Origin: Candidatus Gracilibacteria bacterium GN02-873
GTDB taxonomy: Bacteria > Patescibacteriota > Gracilibacteria > BD1-5 > UBA2023
Assembly: GCA_003260345.1 (NCBI GenBank)
Contig: MORC01000001.1
Location: 1 to 64,000 of the forward strand
Length of the DNA: 64,000 nucleotides
Direction: 5' to 3'
The translations under genes and the position numbers were made by a program. Of the stretch, positions 30,267 to 39,740 are shown piece after piece. Position 1 is the stretch's first letter; each line of letters starts with the position of its first letter. Under the pieces are notes generated by a model. That model saw only the letters and a program-made list of their open reading frames with translations. It was not told the origin of the DNA and did not search any database.

Positions 30267-32147
30267 TAATGCCTTTTCATTGGTTTCTTGCTGGATTCGC
30301 GCGACAAAATCCGCAATACTTTCATTAGTTTGTTCTTTGGTTTTGTAATTTCGCACCGCGAGTGTTCCAGAATTTTTTTCCTGTTCACCAACTACGAGAA
30401 TATAGTTCACATGCGCCGTCTCAGCATTTCGGATTTTTTTGGAAAGGGAATCGCTTGAATCGTCGAGCTTGACACGAATTCCATGTTTTTTTATTTCTAC
30501 AAAAACATCTTCAGCATACTCCACGAACGCTTCACCAACTGGCACAATTCGCACCTGTTCTGGTGCAATCCAAAGTGGAAATACTCCAGCGAAATGCTCG
30601 ATCATAATTCCCATGAATCGCTCCAAGCTCCCAGAAATCGCACGGTGAATCACCACTGGACGCTCTTCCTGGCCTTCCTCGTTTTTGAAAGAAAGTTCAA
30701 ATCGATTTGGGAGATTAAAATCACACTGAATCGTCGCAAGTTGCCATTCGCGACCAATCGCATCTTTGAACATAAAATCCAATTTTGGTCCATAGAACGC
30801 CGCCTCACCTTCCATTCGCTTATAATTGAGGCTGTTGGCTTCAGCGGCATCTTCAAGCGCTTTTTCGGCTGTTTGCCACACATTTTCATCGCCCAAATAT
30901 TTTTCCAAATTTTCTGGATCGCGAACCGAAAGGGAAACCCAATATCCATCCAAAAGCCCAAATGTTTTGTAAAATTCTTTAATAATTCCAACAATTGTCG
31001 AAACTTCGTCCTTGATTTGCGTTACGCGACAAAAAAGATGCCCATCGTCTTGCGTGATAGATCGAACGCGCGTAAGCCCAGAAAGTTGTCCAGTTTTTTC
31101 ATCACGATACACAGTTGCTGGTTCAAAATAGCGAATCGGCATATCTCGATACGAAAATTGATTGTCCGCAAAAAGTTGCATATGATGCGGACAATTCATA
31201 GGTTTTACATAAAATTTTTCCTGAGAAGTTCCACCCCAAACCGAAAACATATCTTCCAGATAGTGTCCAGCGTGCCCAGAGGTAATATACAAATCTTCTT
31301 TGGCGAGATGAGGTGTCCAGATGCGATCGTAGCCCTTATCTGCGTGCAATGACCACAAATAATCTTCAATTGCCTTGCGCATGATCATTCCGCGAGGCTG
31401 AATAAGGGGAAGTCCTGAGCCAACCAAATCTGAAATTGTGAACAATTTCATCTTTTTTCCGAGGATTCGATGGTCGCGTTTTTTGGCTTCTTCAAGCATT
31501 TTGAGGTGCGAATCCAATTCTTCCGCTGTTTCAAATGCGTACGCATAAATACGAGTGAGTTGCTGATTTTTAGCATCACCAAGCCAATACGCACCAGCAA
31601 TTCGTGCGAGTGCAAAACTATTTGGATCAATGTCCGCTGTCGAATCAATGTGCGGCCCAGCACACATATCGATAAATTTGAGATTTTTTACCTGATCGCC
31701 ATCCAATTCCGTAAAATCATAAAAACTTTTTTCTTTCAAAAATTCCTGAATTTTCGCATAATATTCGCTCGATTTTCCTTTGGAAGTGTTGATAGAAAAG
31801 CCAATCGTTCCAGATTCGAGTTTTTCTTCATTTTTGAAATTTCCGCTCTCAAATCGGTCGATGAGAATATTTTTAAATTCTTCGTTCATGACTTTGAGAA
31901 TTTCGCGAGCCTCGTCGTATGAAACATGAAAATGGATGAATTTTTGCTTTTGCGAAAGGATTTTTTTCATTGATTTTTCGATTTTTTTCAAATCATTTTC
32001 AGTGATGACAGCATCACCAAAATCAAAATCATAATAAAATCCGTCGTCCGTTGCAGGCCCGATTCCGAGTTTGGCATCAGGAAAATGCTCTTTTACGGCT
32101 TGCGCCATAATATGCGCGAGAGAATGTTTTTTTGTTGCGAGGTCCAT
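30264..32147 (-). CDS. thrS: threonyl-tRNA synthetase without TGS domain
   Basis: A 627-residue class II synthetase. It starts directly with the second N-terminal domain (KKHSLAHIMAQAVKEHFPDAKLGIGP), so the usual TGS domain of about 60 residues is missing. The editing-type zinc site region includes FIDMCAGPH. The core has motif 2 around VYRDEKTGQLSGLTRVR, MNCPHHMQLF, and motif 3 HRAISGSLERFMGIMIEH. A C-terminal anticodon-binding domain follows. It charges tRNA-Thr. VKOR is nine bases upstream, suggesting an operon. No UGA codon. Confidence 0.96.
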   Translation of the reverse strand: MDLATKKHSLAHIMAQAVKEHFPDAKLGIGPATDDGFYYDFDFGDAVITENDLKKIEKSMKKILSQKQKFIHFHVSYDEAREILKVMNEEFKNILIDRFESGNFKNEEKLESGTIGFSINTSKGKSSEYYAKIQEFLKEKSFYDFTELDGDQVKNLKFIDMCAGPHIDSTADIDPNSFALARIAGAYWLGDAKNQQLTRIYAYAFETAEELDSHLKMLEEAKKRDHRILGKKMKLFTISDLVGSGLPLIQPRGMIMRKAIEDYLWSLHADKGYDRIWTPHLAKEDLYITSGHAGHYLEDMFSVWGGTSQEKFYVKPMNCPHHMQLFADNQFSYRDMPIRYFEPATVYRDEKTGQLSGLTRVRSITQDDGHLFCRVTQIKDEVSTIVGIIKEFYKTFGLLDGYWVSLSVRDPENLEKYLGDENVWQTAEKALEDAAEANSLNYKRMEGEAAFYGPKLDFMFKDAIGREWQLATIQCDFNLPNRFELSFKNEEGQEERPVVIHRAISGSLERFMGIMIEHFAGVFPLWIAPEQVRIVPVGEAFVEYAEDVFVEIKKHGIRVKLDDSSDSLSKKIRNAETAHVNYILVVGEQEKNSGTLAVRNYKTKEQTNESIADFVARIQQETNEKAL

Positions 32148-32155
32148 AGAAAAAA

Positions 32156-32605
32156 TTATTTAAGTTCTTTATTTTTGAGAATAATTGCCGCTAAAATTCC
32201 GATGGTGAGAATGTATCCAGTACACATCATACAGAGCGGACAGAAAACGCCAATTGTCGCTTCGTTGTAAATCACATATCCGTTGAATGCGAGTCCACAG
32301 AAAGCCAAAATCATAATTGTTTTGGTGATGAGTGCAGATTTTTTAGCATTTCCGATGAGTGCGAGCAAAAAAATAACTGGATACACTACCGCTGCAATCC
32401 ATGGAAAGGGAATTCCGAAAACGCGAGATTCTGGCTGCGCGAGAAAATTGGTACAAGAAAAAGTTTCGTTGATATCACAAAAACTTCCATTCAGAAAGCT
32501 GAGCATATCTGGGTTGAGCGCGAGATATGCCTGATGAGAAAGATACGCCGCATTGATAATCCCCAAAAATGCGAGCACAATAATCGCAAGATATTTTTTA
32601 TTCAT
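32156..32605 (-). CDS. vitamin K epoxide reductase (VKOR)-family membrane oxidoreductase
   Basis: A 149-residue protein with four to five membrane helices. It contains the loop cysteines of VKOR (FCDINETFSCTNF) and the active-site pair in VFCPLCMMC near residue 125. VKOR reoxidises a periplasmic thioredoxin-like partner and passes electrons to quinone, so it supports disulfide bond formation. The cysteine-rich anchored proteins at 39237-40800 are possible clients. It lies upstream of thrS. No UGA codon. Confidence 0.92.
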   Translation of the reverse strand: MNKKYLAIIVLAFLGIINAAYLSHQAYLALNPDMLSFLNGSFCDINETFSCTNFLAQPESRVFGIPFPWIAAVVYPVIFLLALIGNAKKSALITKTIMILAFCGLAFNGYVIYNEATIGVFCPLCMMCTGYILTIGILAAIILKNKELK

Positions 32606-32921
32606 AATGAAAAAATTAAAAAATAAAATTCCCCACGAATGAGGAATTGAAAAAATAAATTTACAACAAAAAACCTACAATTCGCGGGAAAAAATGTCTG
32701 AAAATTTGGTTCCAAGTTGTGCGACCATAGACCAGGTTGTGAAGAATAAAGTCAAATGTATTGTATGAATTTTTCTTTTTTCGTCAAGATTTTTCGGATT
32801 ATTCAATGAAAAAAGATTTACAATAAAATTTAGGATATTTAGTAAAAATTTCCTAAAAATAAGCGAAAATTTGTGTTTTTGAAAAAAATAGTGTACGCTG
32901 TTAGAAATTAATTTTTATTGT
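32606..32921 (-). promoter_or_regulatory. leader region of VKOR-thrS with a hairpin terminator
   Basis: On the minus strand a TTGACT box near 32752, a TTGGAACCAA mini-hairpin, and a terminator-like hairpin (ATTCCTC/GGGGAAT near 32626-32645 with a T run) precede VKOR. It could be an attenuator or another short RNA. I could not build a convincing T-box. The part from 32765 to 32921 holds only AT-rich DNA and the start of the next plus-strand gene's promoter. Confidence 0.35.
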
Positions 32922-33752
32922 ATGAATCGAAGATTGGAACGTTCATCATGAGAAAATATCTCACAGCCAAAGCGTCGTCCGAGTCCGCGCCGAAAAATTC
33001 GTGCGCCACGAAATCCAGAAACACAAAAACTTCGCAACGAAATGCTTTCGAAGGATTTGGAAAATGTTTTGAAACAACATTCGCCGCAATCTCTTAAAGA
33101 ATTAACTCGCGATGTGATTGATAGCACAAAAAACGCAAATTCTCACACAAGAAAATTTATGAATCCTGAACGTGTTCAGCGTGCGCATGAGGGGATTCGA
33201 TTTTTGATGAGTCAAAATGTACCCATTCACATCGCGATGGGAATTATTGCGAACGGAATCGCGGAAAATGGACTCAGTACGGACGCTCACAAGCATGGGC
33301 TCGGGATTTTTCAGTGGATTGGTGCGCGTGCGAGACAATTTCGAAATATGCGCGCGAATCTTCCTGGCGCGACTGAATTTGAAAAACAATTAAGTTTTGC
33401 GCTTCATGAATTGAAAACTAATGAGCGCGCCGCTGGTGTTGCGCTCGCGAATGCACGAACTCCCGAGGAAGCGGCGAGAATTTTTATGGTAAAATTTGAA
33501 CGACCGAAACATCTCAATTTTGATGTGCGACAAGGCCTTGCGACCGGACTTCGAAATTTGACGAGTACTGGACAAGAAGCACAAAACCCAGAAAATAATA
33601 CACCACCAGAATCGCCTGAGGGACAACTTTTTGCGAACACTTCTTCTGAAAATCTGAACGAGCCATCCACCGATTTTGCTTCTCAAAGAAATTCTGGTGA
33701 ATGAATTTTAACGCCGACAAATTTGCAAAATAACGATTCAGAATTGGCCTAA
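32922..33752 (+). CDS. lysozyme-like protein of the phage tail lysozyme type
   Basis: This 276-residue frame has two UGA glycines (one near residue 10, one near residue 261). A basic, Arg/Pro-rich N-terminus is followed by a domain at about 90-140 (IHIAMGIIANGIAENGL, then GLGIFQWIGARA). It resembles the phage-tail lysozyme family, which cuts peptidoglycan glycan chains; the Glu in IAENGL is the candidate acid. The C-terminal 60 residues are Asn/Pro/Ser-rich. No signal peptide is seen. It may be a domesticated phage gene or a predation/cell-wall factor. Confidence 0.75.
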
Positions 33753-33755
33753 AAT

Positions 33756-33780
33756 AAAAGACCCGAAAAAGGTCTTTTAA
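33756..33780 (+). terminator. terminator
   Basis: AAAAGACC and GGTCTTTT arms around CGAAAAA. Confidence 0.8.
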
Positions 33781-33799
33781 AATTATTTTCGAAATGTAA

Positions 33800-34395
33800 T
33801 TATGTAAAATTTTTTGTCCCAAACAAATTCCAAATTTTTTTCGTGAACAGAATTAGGAATTGCGTTTTTAATTTCTCATAAATCAAGAGTTGCGTTGTCA
33901 AAATATTCTTTAGAAAATGAGCTTTTTTGTATTGAGAATCAATATAATCGACTGTTTCATTGGCAATCAAAATTTTCGTTCCAGTTTTTGCAACGCGAAT
34001 CATCTCAGAAATCGCTTTCGCTTTGTCGGAGAAAAAATTGATGCCACCGCTATGAAACACAATATCAAATGAATTATCCGCAAATGGCAAATCTTCCGCC
34101 GAGCCATATACAAGCGATAAATTCGTTTTTGCGCTCCATTTTTTCTGACATTTTTGCAGCATTCCAAGAGGAAATGTCGAGCTCAACAAAATCGAGCGTT
34201 TTTGAGATCAATATTTTTGGGAATGAATTGTAAATCTGTGCCCGTTCCGATAGAAACGTACAAAACGCGAGTATTATTTTTCCATTCGAGCTGACCCATG
34301 GGGTGCGTTCGCATCTTGGTAATCGAATTTCCATATTTGCGCTAATCAATCCATTTCTCACCAAAATTATACTAACGCGCCAATTTATCATACAT
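33800..34395 (-). pseudogene. decayed UbiE-type methyltransferase
   Basis: Frames in series read MYDKLAR, VLYVSIGTGTDLQFIP (motif I), LDFVELDI, LGMLQKCQKKW and YGSAEDLPFADNSFDIVFH, which is the classic type 11 methyltransferase order. Two UAG stops occur in the first 20 codons, and single-base insertions in an A run near 34195 and a T run near 34175 shift the frame. The last 130 residues are open. The gene looks inactive unless these are sequence errors; the two UAG codons argue for real decay. Confidence 0.75.
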
Positions 34396-34524
34396 CCCTA
34401 TGTATTTTTGTTGTCTCCAATGATAAAATCCGGGTTGATATATTCAAAAATCCGATTTTCTTTTTGAGAAAATTCTTGGGAAAGTGGGGATTTTAAAATA
34501 GTGCGAATATCAAGAGTTATAATT

Positions 34525-35550
34525 TTAACTATTTTTATTTTTTAAATATTCCACACCTTTGGTGGTGATTTGTCGGCCACGTGGTGTTCGCTCAATGAAG
34601 CCAATCTGAAGCAAATATGGCTCAACGATATCCTCGATGGTTGACACTTCTTCACCAATCAATGATGCGAGCGTCGTAAGGCCCATCACACGCGGATTTC
34701 CATCCGAATAAAGATGTTGCAATAATTTTTTATCCAAAATATCAAGCCCGTACACGTCTACGCCAAATTTTGTAAAAACCGCTTCACAATCAGCACGAGT
34801 CTCTACTGGATTTCCAACGATTGCGTAGTCTCGAATGATTTTCACATAACGATTGGCAATTCGAGGCGTCCCGCGCGAACGCTTAGCGATCGATTCTATC
34901 GCTTCTGTCGAAATTTTTTCAAAATCCATGATGACAAATGATCGCGCAATAATTTTTTCTAAATCTTTTTCATCATAAAAATCAAGTTTCATAATGTTTC
35001 CAAATCGGTCACGAAGCGGATGAGAAAGGGAAGAAAGCTTGGTGGTTGCGCCTACAAGCGTAAATTTCGGAATATCCATTTTAACGCTCGTGGCGCCTGT
35101 TCCAGAGCCAATAATGATATCAATCTGAAAATCTTCCATTGCGGAGTAGAGGATTTCCTCAATTTGCGGGCGAAGTCGATGAATCTCATCAATGAACAAA
35201 ATTTCACCTTCTGTAAGGCTTGTCAACAGCGAGATAATATCCGATTGTTTTTCGATGGCTGGGCCGCTTGTGGATTTGATGGGTGCTCACATTTCGTGCG
35301 CGATAATCGTCGAAATCGTTGTTTTTCCAAGTCCAGGTGGTCCATAAAACAAAATGTGCTCAAGCGGTGTTTTTCGGATTTTTGCTGATTCTATCGCCAC
35401 TTTGAGATGTTCTTTCATTTGTTTTTGTCCGATATATTCGTCCAATTTTTTCGGGCGCAAAGAAATTTCCGCCAAAATATCAATTTCTTGTTGCTTTGGC
35501 GAAACAGGCCGAGGATTTTCGTCGATGTGTTTGGTTGATTGTATAGCCAT
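34525..35550 (-). CDS. ruvB: Holliday junction branch migration helicase RuvB
   Basis: A 341-residue AAA+ protein, continuous through the UGA at 35287-35289 (HEMGAPIK). It has RPKKLDEYIGQ, FYGPPGLGKTT (Walker A), LFIDEIHRL (Walker B), LVGATTKLSSLSHPLRDRFG (sensor 1 and arginine finger region) and a C-terminal winged helix with TPRGR. It drives junction migration with RuvA. RuvA and RuvC are not next to it. Confidence 0.96.
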
Positions 35551-35594
35551 TGTAATTTTTTCGCTATTGTATCGAGAAAAATATTTTTTTCAAA

Positions 35595-35885
35595 TTAAAT
35601 AATTCGCACATTTCGCGTATGCGAGCCGTATATCGCAGAAAGTTTCTGTGTGATGAGTGCTGAAATATCCTCTTTATAAAGGGAAAGTTCGGTTTTTGCG
35701 ATTTGTGAGCGAACCACGATCGAAATATTTTTTTCGGTGATTTTTATTCCAGAGATTTCATCAAAAATCGCGTTCAGATTTTTTTCTGTGAGAAATTTTT
35801 TGACGGTCGACCACGCGATTGCTGTCTCGATGTCGCGGTGCGATTTGTAGTCGCCTGAGTGCTCGCGAATGTTGAGAAGTTCCAT
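35595..35885 (-). CDS. hypothetical protein, weakly DUF721/DciA-like
   Basis: A 96-residue protein. The pattern of a strand pair (GIKITEKNISIVVRS) followed by a helix with polar face (ALITQKLSAIYG) loosely recalls DUF721 proteins, whose member DciA helps load the replicative helicase. This is only a weak resemblance. A truncated copy of its N-terminal half lies at 37501-37659. It starts two bases after the DUF4375 gene's stop. Confidence 0.6.
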   Translation of the reverse strand: MELLNIREHSGDYKSHRDIETAIAWSTVKKFLTEKNLNAIFDEISGIKITEKNISIVVRSQIAKTELSLYKEDISALITQKLSAIYGSHTRNVRII

Positions 35886-35886
35886 A

Positions 35887-36405
35887 TTATGCGACAATTG
35901 TAACAAAATCTGACAAATTTTTTTCGACAAAATTTTTTAAAATCGAAACTTCTGCGTCCATCACCTCATAAAATTCTTCATCAAGTTTTTCAAATTCAGG
36001 ACATTTTTTATATAATTCCGCAAAATCATCCCAATTTTCGCGATTGACATTTTCAAATTTTTCTCGATATTTTTCGTAAAAAATTTTTGCGCGTTCCAGA
36101 ATATTTTGAATTTTTGTGATTCCAATCGGCTCCAAAAGATTGATAAATTCGCTTTCAAAAACACTAAAACCATACCCATTGTAGATGAGCTGAATAAATC
36201 CACCATTCGTCACCTGTCCGTACAAATCGTTGAAAATCAACAAAATCGCCTGATGGTCGTTGACGCGAGAAAAAACGGATTTTTCGCCATTTTTCTCCAT
36301 TTCATCATAATACAAATCCAAAATTGCAAACAAAAAATCCCAATCATCCGTGATTTTGGCGAGATTTTTCCCAGAAATTTTTGGTAAAAATGTTTCGTTG
36401 CTCAT
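35887..36405 (-). CDS. DUF4375 (DMP19-like) protein
   Basis: A 172-residue soluble protein with the DUF4375 core motif QVTNGGFIQLIYNGYG near residues 65-80 and an acidic helical second half. DMP19 from Neisseria is a DNA-mimic protein in this family, but most members have no known role. It lies directly upstream of the 96-residue gene. No UGA codon. Confidence 0.8.
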   Translation of the reverse strand: MSNETFLPKISGKNLAKITDDWDFLFAILDLYYDEMEKNGEKSVFSRVNDHQAILLIFNDLYGQVTNGGFIQLIYNGYGFSVFESEFINLLEPIGITKIQNILERAKIFYEKYREKFENVNRENWDDFAELYKKCPEFEKLDEEFYEVMDAEVSILKNFVEKNLSDFVTIVA

Positions 36406-36439
36406 AATTTTATAATAAATATTTTATCAGAAAATCCCA

Positions 36440-36964
36440 CTAGTGTGGGAATTTTCCAGATTTTACGAGTTCTTTTTCGTAGCGAATTTGCGCTTCTTTG
36501 ATATAATTCGCCACCTGATATGGACGATAAACGCTGTCAAAAAATCGAGTTGTGTCCGCTTGCTCGATGATCATTTCACCAAAAACAAACAGATTTTGAA
36601 AAATCCCGCGCATCGCTGTATCGATTTTGATAATTTTTCCAAGTCCAATCAGCTCGATATTATCCGTTTCGATAAGCGAAGTTTTGATAACAATAACGCT
36701 GTGATTATCGATCACAATGAGACGATTAAAATATTTTATCATATCAAAAATGAGTTTCAAAAACGCAAAATTGATCGTCAAAAAAATTGCTGGAAACATT
36801 ACATACACGACAAGCACCCGCCCAAGAACGCCCTGAAAAACAATCGCAATATAGAACAAAAGTCCCGCGAGGCTCATCAGAAAAATAAATTTCAGATAAT
36901 TAAGCAACATGACAATCCAGTGTCGGCGTATTAACATATAGCCATCTTTTTCATAGTATCTCAT
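36440..36964 (-). CDS. membrane protein with PH-like domain
   Basis: A 174-residue protein. Two membrane helices (about 15-60) follow a short polar start containing MLIRRHW. The C-terminal part has alternating hydrophobic strands (NRLIVIDNHSVIVIKTSLI, IIKIDTAM) like a bacterial PH domain (bPH2). The role is unknown. Its start overlaps the end of the next upstream gene by 14 bases. Confidence 0.65.
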   Translation of the reverse strand: MRYYEKDGYMLIRRHWIVMLLNYLKFIFLMSLAGLLFYIAIVFQGVLGRVLVVYVMFPAIFLTINFAFLKLIFDMIKYFNRLIVIDNHSVIVIKTSLIETDNIELIGLGKIIKIDTAMRGIFQNLFVFGEMIIEQADTTRFFDSVYRPYQVANYIKEAQIRYEKELVKSGKFPH

Positions 36965-37178
36965 AATTTGAAAAAATTAGAAATAAAAATGTTATCAGCG
37001 TTACGAGGATGAGGAGTAACACCACGAGGCGGCGCTGTACCTTCTTGTAACCGCGCCCGAGGGATTCAAGTTTGGTGTTTTCGGCGTGTCGTTGGCTCAA
37101 AAATTTCATTCTTTGCACGACCAAAATATAAAAAATCAGCACGACAAGCGCGTATCAAAATATGAAAAAGTAGACCAT
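36951..37178 (-). CDS. small membrane protein, CcmD-like topology
   Basis: A 75-residue frame recovered by reading the UGA after MVYFFIF as glycine. It has an N-terminal membrane helix, a basic central segment (RGYKKVQRR) and a second helix. It overlaps the PH-domain gene by 14 bases, which suggests translational coupling. No family can be assigned firmly. Confidence 0.55.
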
Positions 37179-37500
37179 AATCAGAAAAGGTGAGATTATA
37201 GATATCAAAATTATACGGATTTCTTACGAAAATCAAGACAAAAATTTCTGGGAAAATATTTTTTGTATTAGAATTTTTCGTATTTCTTTGACAAAATATT
37301 GTTCCCAATCTTTCAGCACTGTTACAACGAATAATTCGGATATTTTTCTTTGAAAAAACCTAAATTATTTTCCATTTTTCTCATATAATATTTTCAGCAG
37401 AAGATTTTTTGCTCAGTTTATTTATAGTTCGATTGATTTTCAGACAAATGTCTCTCTTACTCTGATTGCTGCATTTTTTGGTTTAAATAATATTCCTTAA
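37179..37500. other. gap without a recognised gene
   Basis: This 320-base AT-rich stretch contains a TTGACA box near 37290 without a good partner box and no frame with protein-like content. I see no repeat or RNA in it. Confidence 0.5.
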
Positions 37501-37659
37501 TTATTTTTTAGTGATTTTGATGCCAGAAATATATTCAAAAATTTCACTTTTTTCATTTTTTTTCAAAAATTTTTTCACCACATTCCATGCAAGTGATGTC
37601 TCGATGTCGCCATGAGTTTTGTATTTGAGAGAATGTTTTCTGAGGTCAATGAGTTCCAT
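37501..37659 (-). CDS. truncated copy of the 35595-35885 protein
   Basis: A 52-residue frame starting MELIDLRKHSLKYKTHGDIE and ending at UAA after SGIKITKK. It matches the first half of the 96-residue protein at 35595-35885 (shared pattern H-S-x2-Y-K-x-H-x-D-I-E-T, and V-V-K-K-F-L, and ISGIKIT). It therefore looks like a partial gene duplication that kept an intact start. It stands six bases after the Nudix gene's stop and could be translated from the same transcript. Confidence 0.6.
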   Translation of the reverse strand: MELIDLRKHSLKYKTHGDIETSLAWNVVKKFLKKNEKSEIFEYISGIKITKK

Positions 37660-37664
37660 AATAT

Positions 37665-38081
37665 TTACAAAATATTAAATTTTTTTTCAAGAATTTTCGC
37701 GAGATTGGTCGGGCGAACTTCTATTTTTTCGATTTCTTCGAGCGAGTAAAATCCTTCGTCCGAGCATTCAAATCCGTGCGTCGCGCATGATTTGTCGAGA
37801 TTTTCAAAGTCGCGGAAATTCGTCACTTCAAACCACATTTCAAATTGTAAACCACCACGCGAATTGACAAATTCATAACAAAATTTCTCTTCGCCGAAAA
37901 TAGGTTTTACGCCCGTTTCTTCGATGATTTCGCGTTCGGCACACGCGCGGAAGCTCTCGCCTGGCTCCATCGTGCCGCCTGGCAAGCAGAAAAATCCCGC
38001 CTTTGGGATAAATGCGAGAAAAATATCGCCGTTTTCATTGCGGATAATTCCGCGAGATTTGAGAATATGGAAATTTGGCAT
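37665..38081 (-). CDS. Nudix hydrolase
   Basis: A 138-residue protein with a full Nudix box, GGTMEPGESFRACAEREIIEETGV-like in pattern (G-x5-E-x7-REIIEETG) at about 35-58, preceded by FFCLPGG. It hydrolyses nucleoside diphosphate derivatives; the substrate is unknown. It has no UGA codon and normal family length. Confidence 0.93.
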   Translation of the reverse strand: MPNFHILKSRGIIRNENGDIFLAFIPKAGFFCLPGGTMEPGESFRACAEREIIEETGVKPIFGEEKFCYEFVNSRGGLQFEMWFEVTNFRDFENLDKSCATHGFECSDEGFYSLEEIEKIEVRPTNLAKILEKKFNIL

Positions 38082-38143
38082 AATTTTTAAAAATTTTCGA
38101 AATTATATAAAAATCAGAAAGGAAATCAAAATTTTTAAAAAAT

Positions 38144-38245
38144 TTGACTTTTAAAAATTTTATATATAATCAGTCAGTTTTCCGTTGTAAAAGTGGAAAA
38201 TTATTCAAAAACTCAAATCTTCCCATTTTATGGGATTTTTTGAGT
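38144..38245 (+). ncRNA. orphan short transcription unit D
   Basis: TTGACT (38144-38149), a 15-base spacer and TATAAT (38165-38170) are followed by a TTTTCC/GGAAAA hairpin (38178-38200) and a long CTCAAATC.../GGGATTTTTTGAG terminator ending near 38245. No reading frame fits. The YiiX-like gene starts 140 bases later and has its own promoter-like boxes (TTGATT, 16 bases, TAAAAT). The unit is either a small RNA or an attenuated leader. Confidence 0.5.
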
Positions 38246-38385
38246 AATTTTTTATGTTTATTTGATTTTTATAAAAATTTTCTTAAAATCTGAGTTAGAA
38301 AAACTTGCAAGTATTTCTAAAATATATCCGCCGAATATATTTTTATCCAATTGGTATTTTTGAGTGATTTTTTACTTTTACAACT

Positions 38386-39227
38386 ATGAAAAGAATTTTT
38401 TCATTTTTGGTGGCACTTATACTCGTGTCAAGTAGTTTTGGTGTGACTTTTGCACAGGAAACAGACTTTTCCACTTTTTCTATTCAAGAACTGGAACAAT
38501 TAATGAAAGAAAAAGAACAAGAACTAGAGTGAATACATCAACAATACTCTTTTTCCACAAGAAATTCCAATGGAATTGATTACATAAAAGAAAAAGAAGC
38601 CATGAAAATTAAAAATACAATGGCTGATGTTAAAATAGAGCTCTTAAAAAGAAGTGGTGAATTATATCAAAAAGATGTTATTTCTGATCAGATTAGTTCC
38701 CGCATCTATGATGCGCCTAGGCCTTTCACTTATAATGGAGTTCAATTAGATGTTGGCGATATCATTATCTTCAGATGAAAACCAGAATGAAATCATTTAC
38801 AAAAATTATGGGGACTTTGTATAACTTTGTTAATCAAGGATATACTCATGTAGCAATGGTATTAGATGAGAAGTACGCCATTGAAGCCCATGACGATCCA
38901 TTTACATCAAGAAGAATAGCGTTAAGTACACTCTTTTCAAACTCTAACTTACAAAAAAATTACAAAGTATATGTAAAGAAAATGAATGTAGGGTCGGTTG
39001 ATGGCTCTAATATTTATAACTATGCAATTGATAATTTACGATATAAGCTTTATAATTATGATTTTTACAATATTAATCAAACAGCCAGACTATATTGTAC
39101 TCAGCTTGCATGGTTGGCATTTAAAAAAACGTCCATTAATATCGATATAGACAAAGATGGAGGGATAATTTTCCCTGTTGATATTGTCCTTAATAACTAT
39201 GGATCTTTACGCGAATTATATTCTTAA
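38386..39227 (+). pseudogene. YiiX-like papain-fold (C92/NlpC-P60 related) secreted enzyme, one frameshift
   Basis: Adding one T to the run at 38796-38798 gives a 280-residue protein. Residues 1-20 are a signal peptide (cut after FAQ), 30-90 form a charged helix, and the domain begins with LDVGDIIIF. The permuted papain fold shows His155 in YTHVAMVLD and then Cys238 in YCTQLAWLAF, the His-before-Cys order of YiiX/YaeF proteins. The tail is DIDKDGGIIFPVDI. It would act outside the membrane on cell-wall peptides or lipids. Without the repair the chain ends before the catalytic His. Confidence 0.72.
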
Positions 39228-39236
39228 AATTAACAT

Positions 39237-39740
39237 ATGCTTAAAATTTTATGAAAATTTTTTTTAATAATAATATTTCTTATTTTAATTCTATTACTAG
39301 CTGCGTATTTCAAATTTTTCCATGACATTGAAATATTAGCACCCCATACACAAATATGATGTTTAGAAGATTATCAATGTAAATATTCAGAACATCATGA
39401 TGCATGTTGAAATATTAGCACCCCATACACAAATATGATGTTTAGAAGATTATCAATGTAAATATTCAGAACATCATGATGCATGTTGAAATATTAGCAC
39501 CCCATACACAAATATGATGTTTAGAAGATTATCAATGTAAATATTCAGAACATCATGATGCATGTTGAAATATTAGCACCCCATACACAAATATGATGTT
39601 TAGAAGATTATCAATGTAAATATTCAGAACATCATGATGCATGTTGAAATATTGAATATAAAAATTTCAAATGATTTGAACCATATATACTCGACAATCC
39701 TCCTTGTCAATGTTCTTTTTATATATGTAACAAAAAATAG
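39237..39740 (+). pseudogene. cysteine-rich membrane-anchored small protein 1, disrupted by 79-bp repeat
   Basis: The frame starts with a membrane helix (LIIIFLILILLLAAYF), then enters a 79-bp unit coding GCLEDYQCKYSEHHDACG. The unit is present four times. Because 79 is not a multiple of three, the frame shifts and meets UAA in copy 2 near 39460. With one copy the product would be 88 residues with six cysteines, ending PPCQCSFYICNKK at the UAG at 39738. Copies 1 and 4 are in the same frame. It is a relative of the genes at 39896 and 40511. Confidence 0.6.
39330..39653 (+). repeat. exact 79-bp tandem repeat, four copies plus 8 bases
   Basis: Identical units start at 39330, 39409, 39488 and 39567, followed by the first eight bases of a fifth copy (GAAATATT). 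I found no base difference between copies. The flanks of the block are the two halves of one reading frame. Exact identity suggests recent expansion or an assembly artefact. Confidence 0.97.

Noticed and set aside
32606..32764. A T-box controlling VKOR-thrS
   Set aside because: A UGGAACC string is present, but I could not find a Stem I with a Thr triplet, and UGGA does not fit the usual discriminator of tRNA-Thr.
39330..39653. The four-copy repeat as a CRISPR array
   Set aside because: The copies are directly adjacent with no spacers, the unit is 79 bases, and it lies inside a reading frame.
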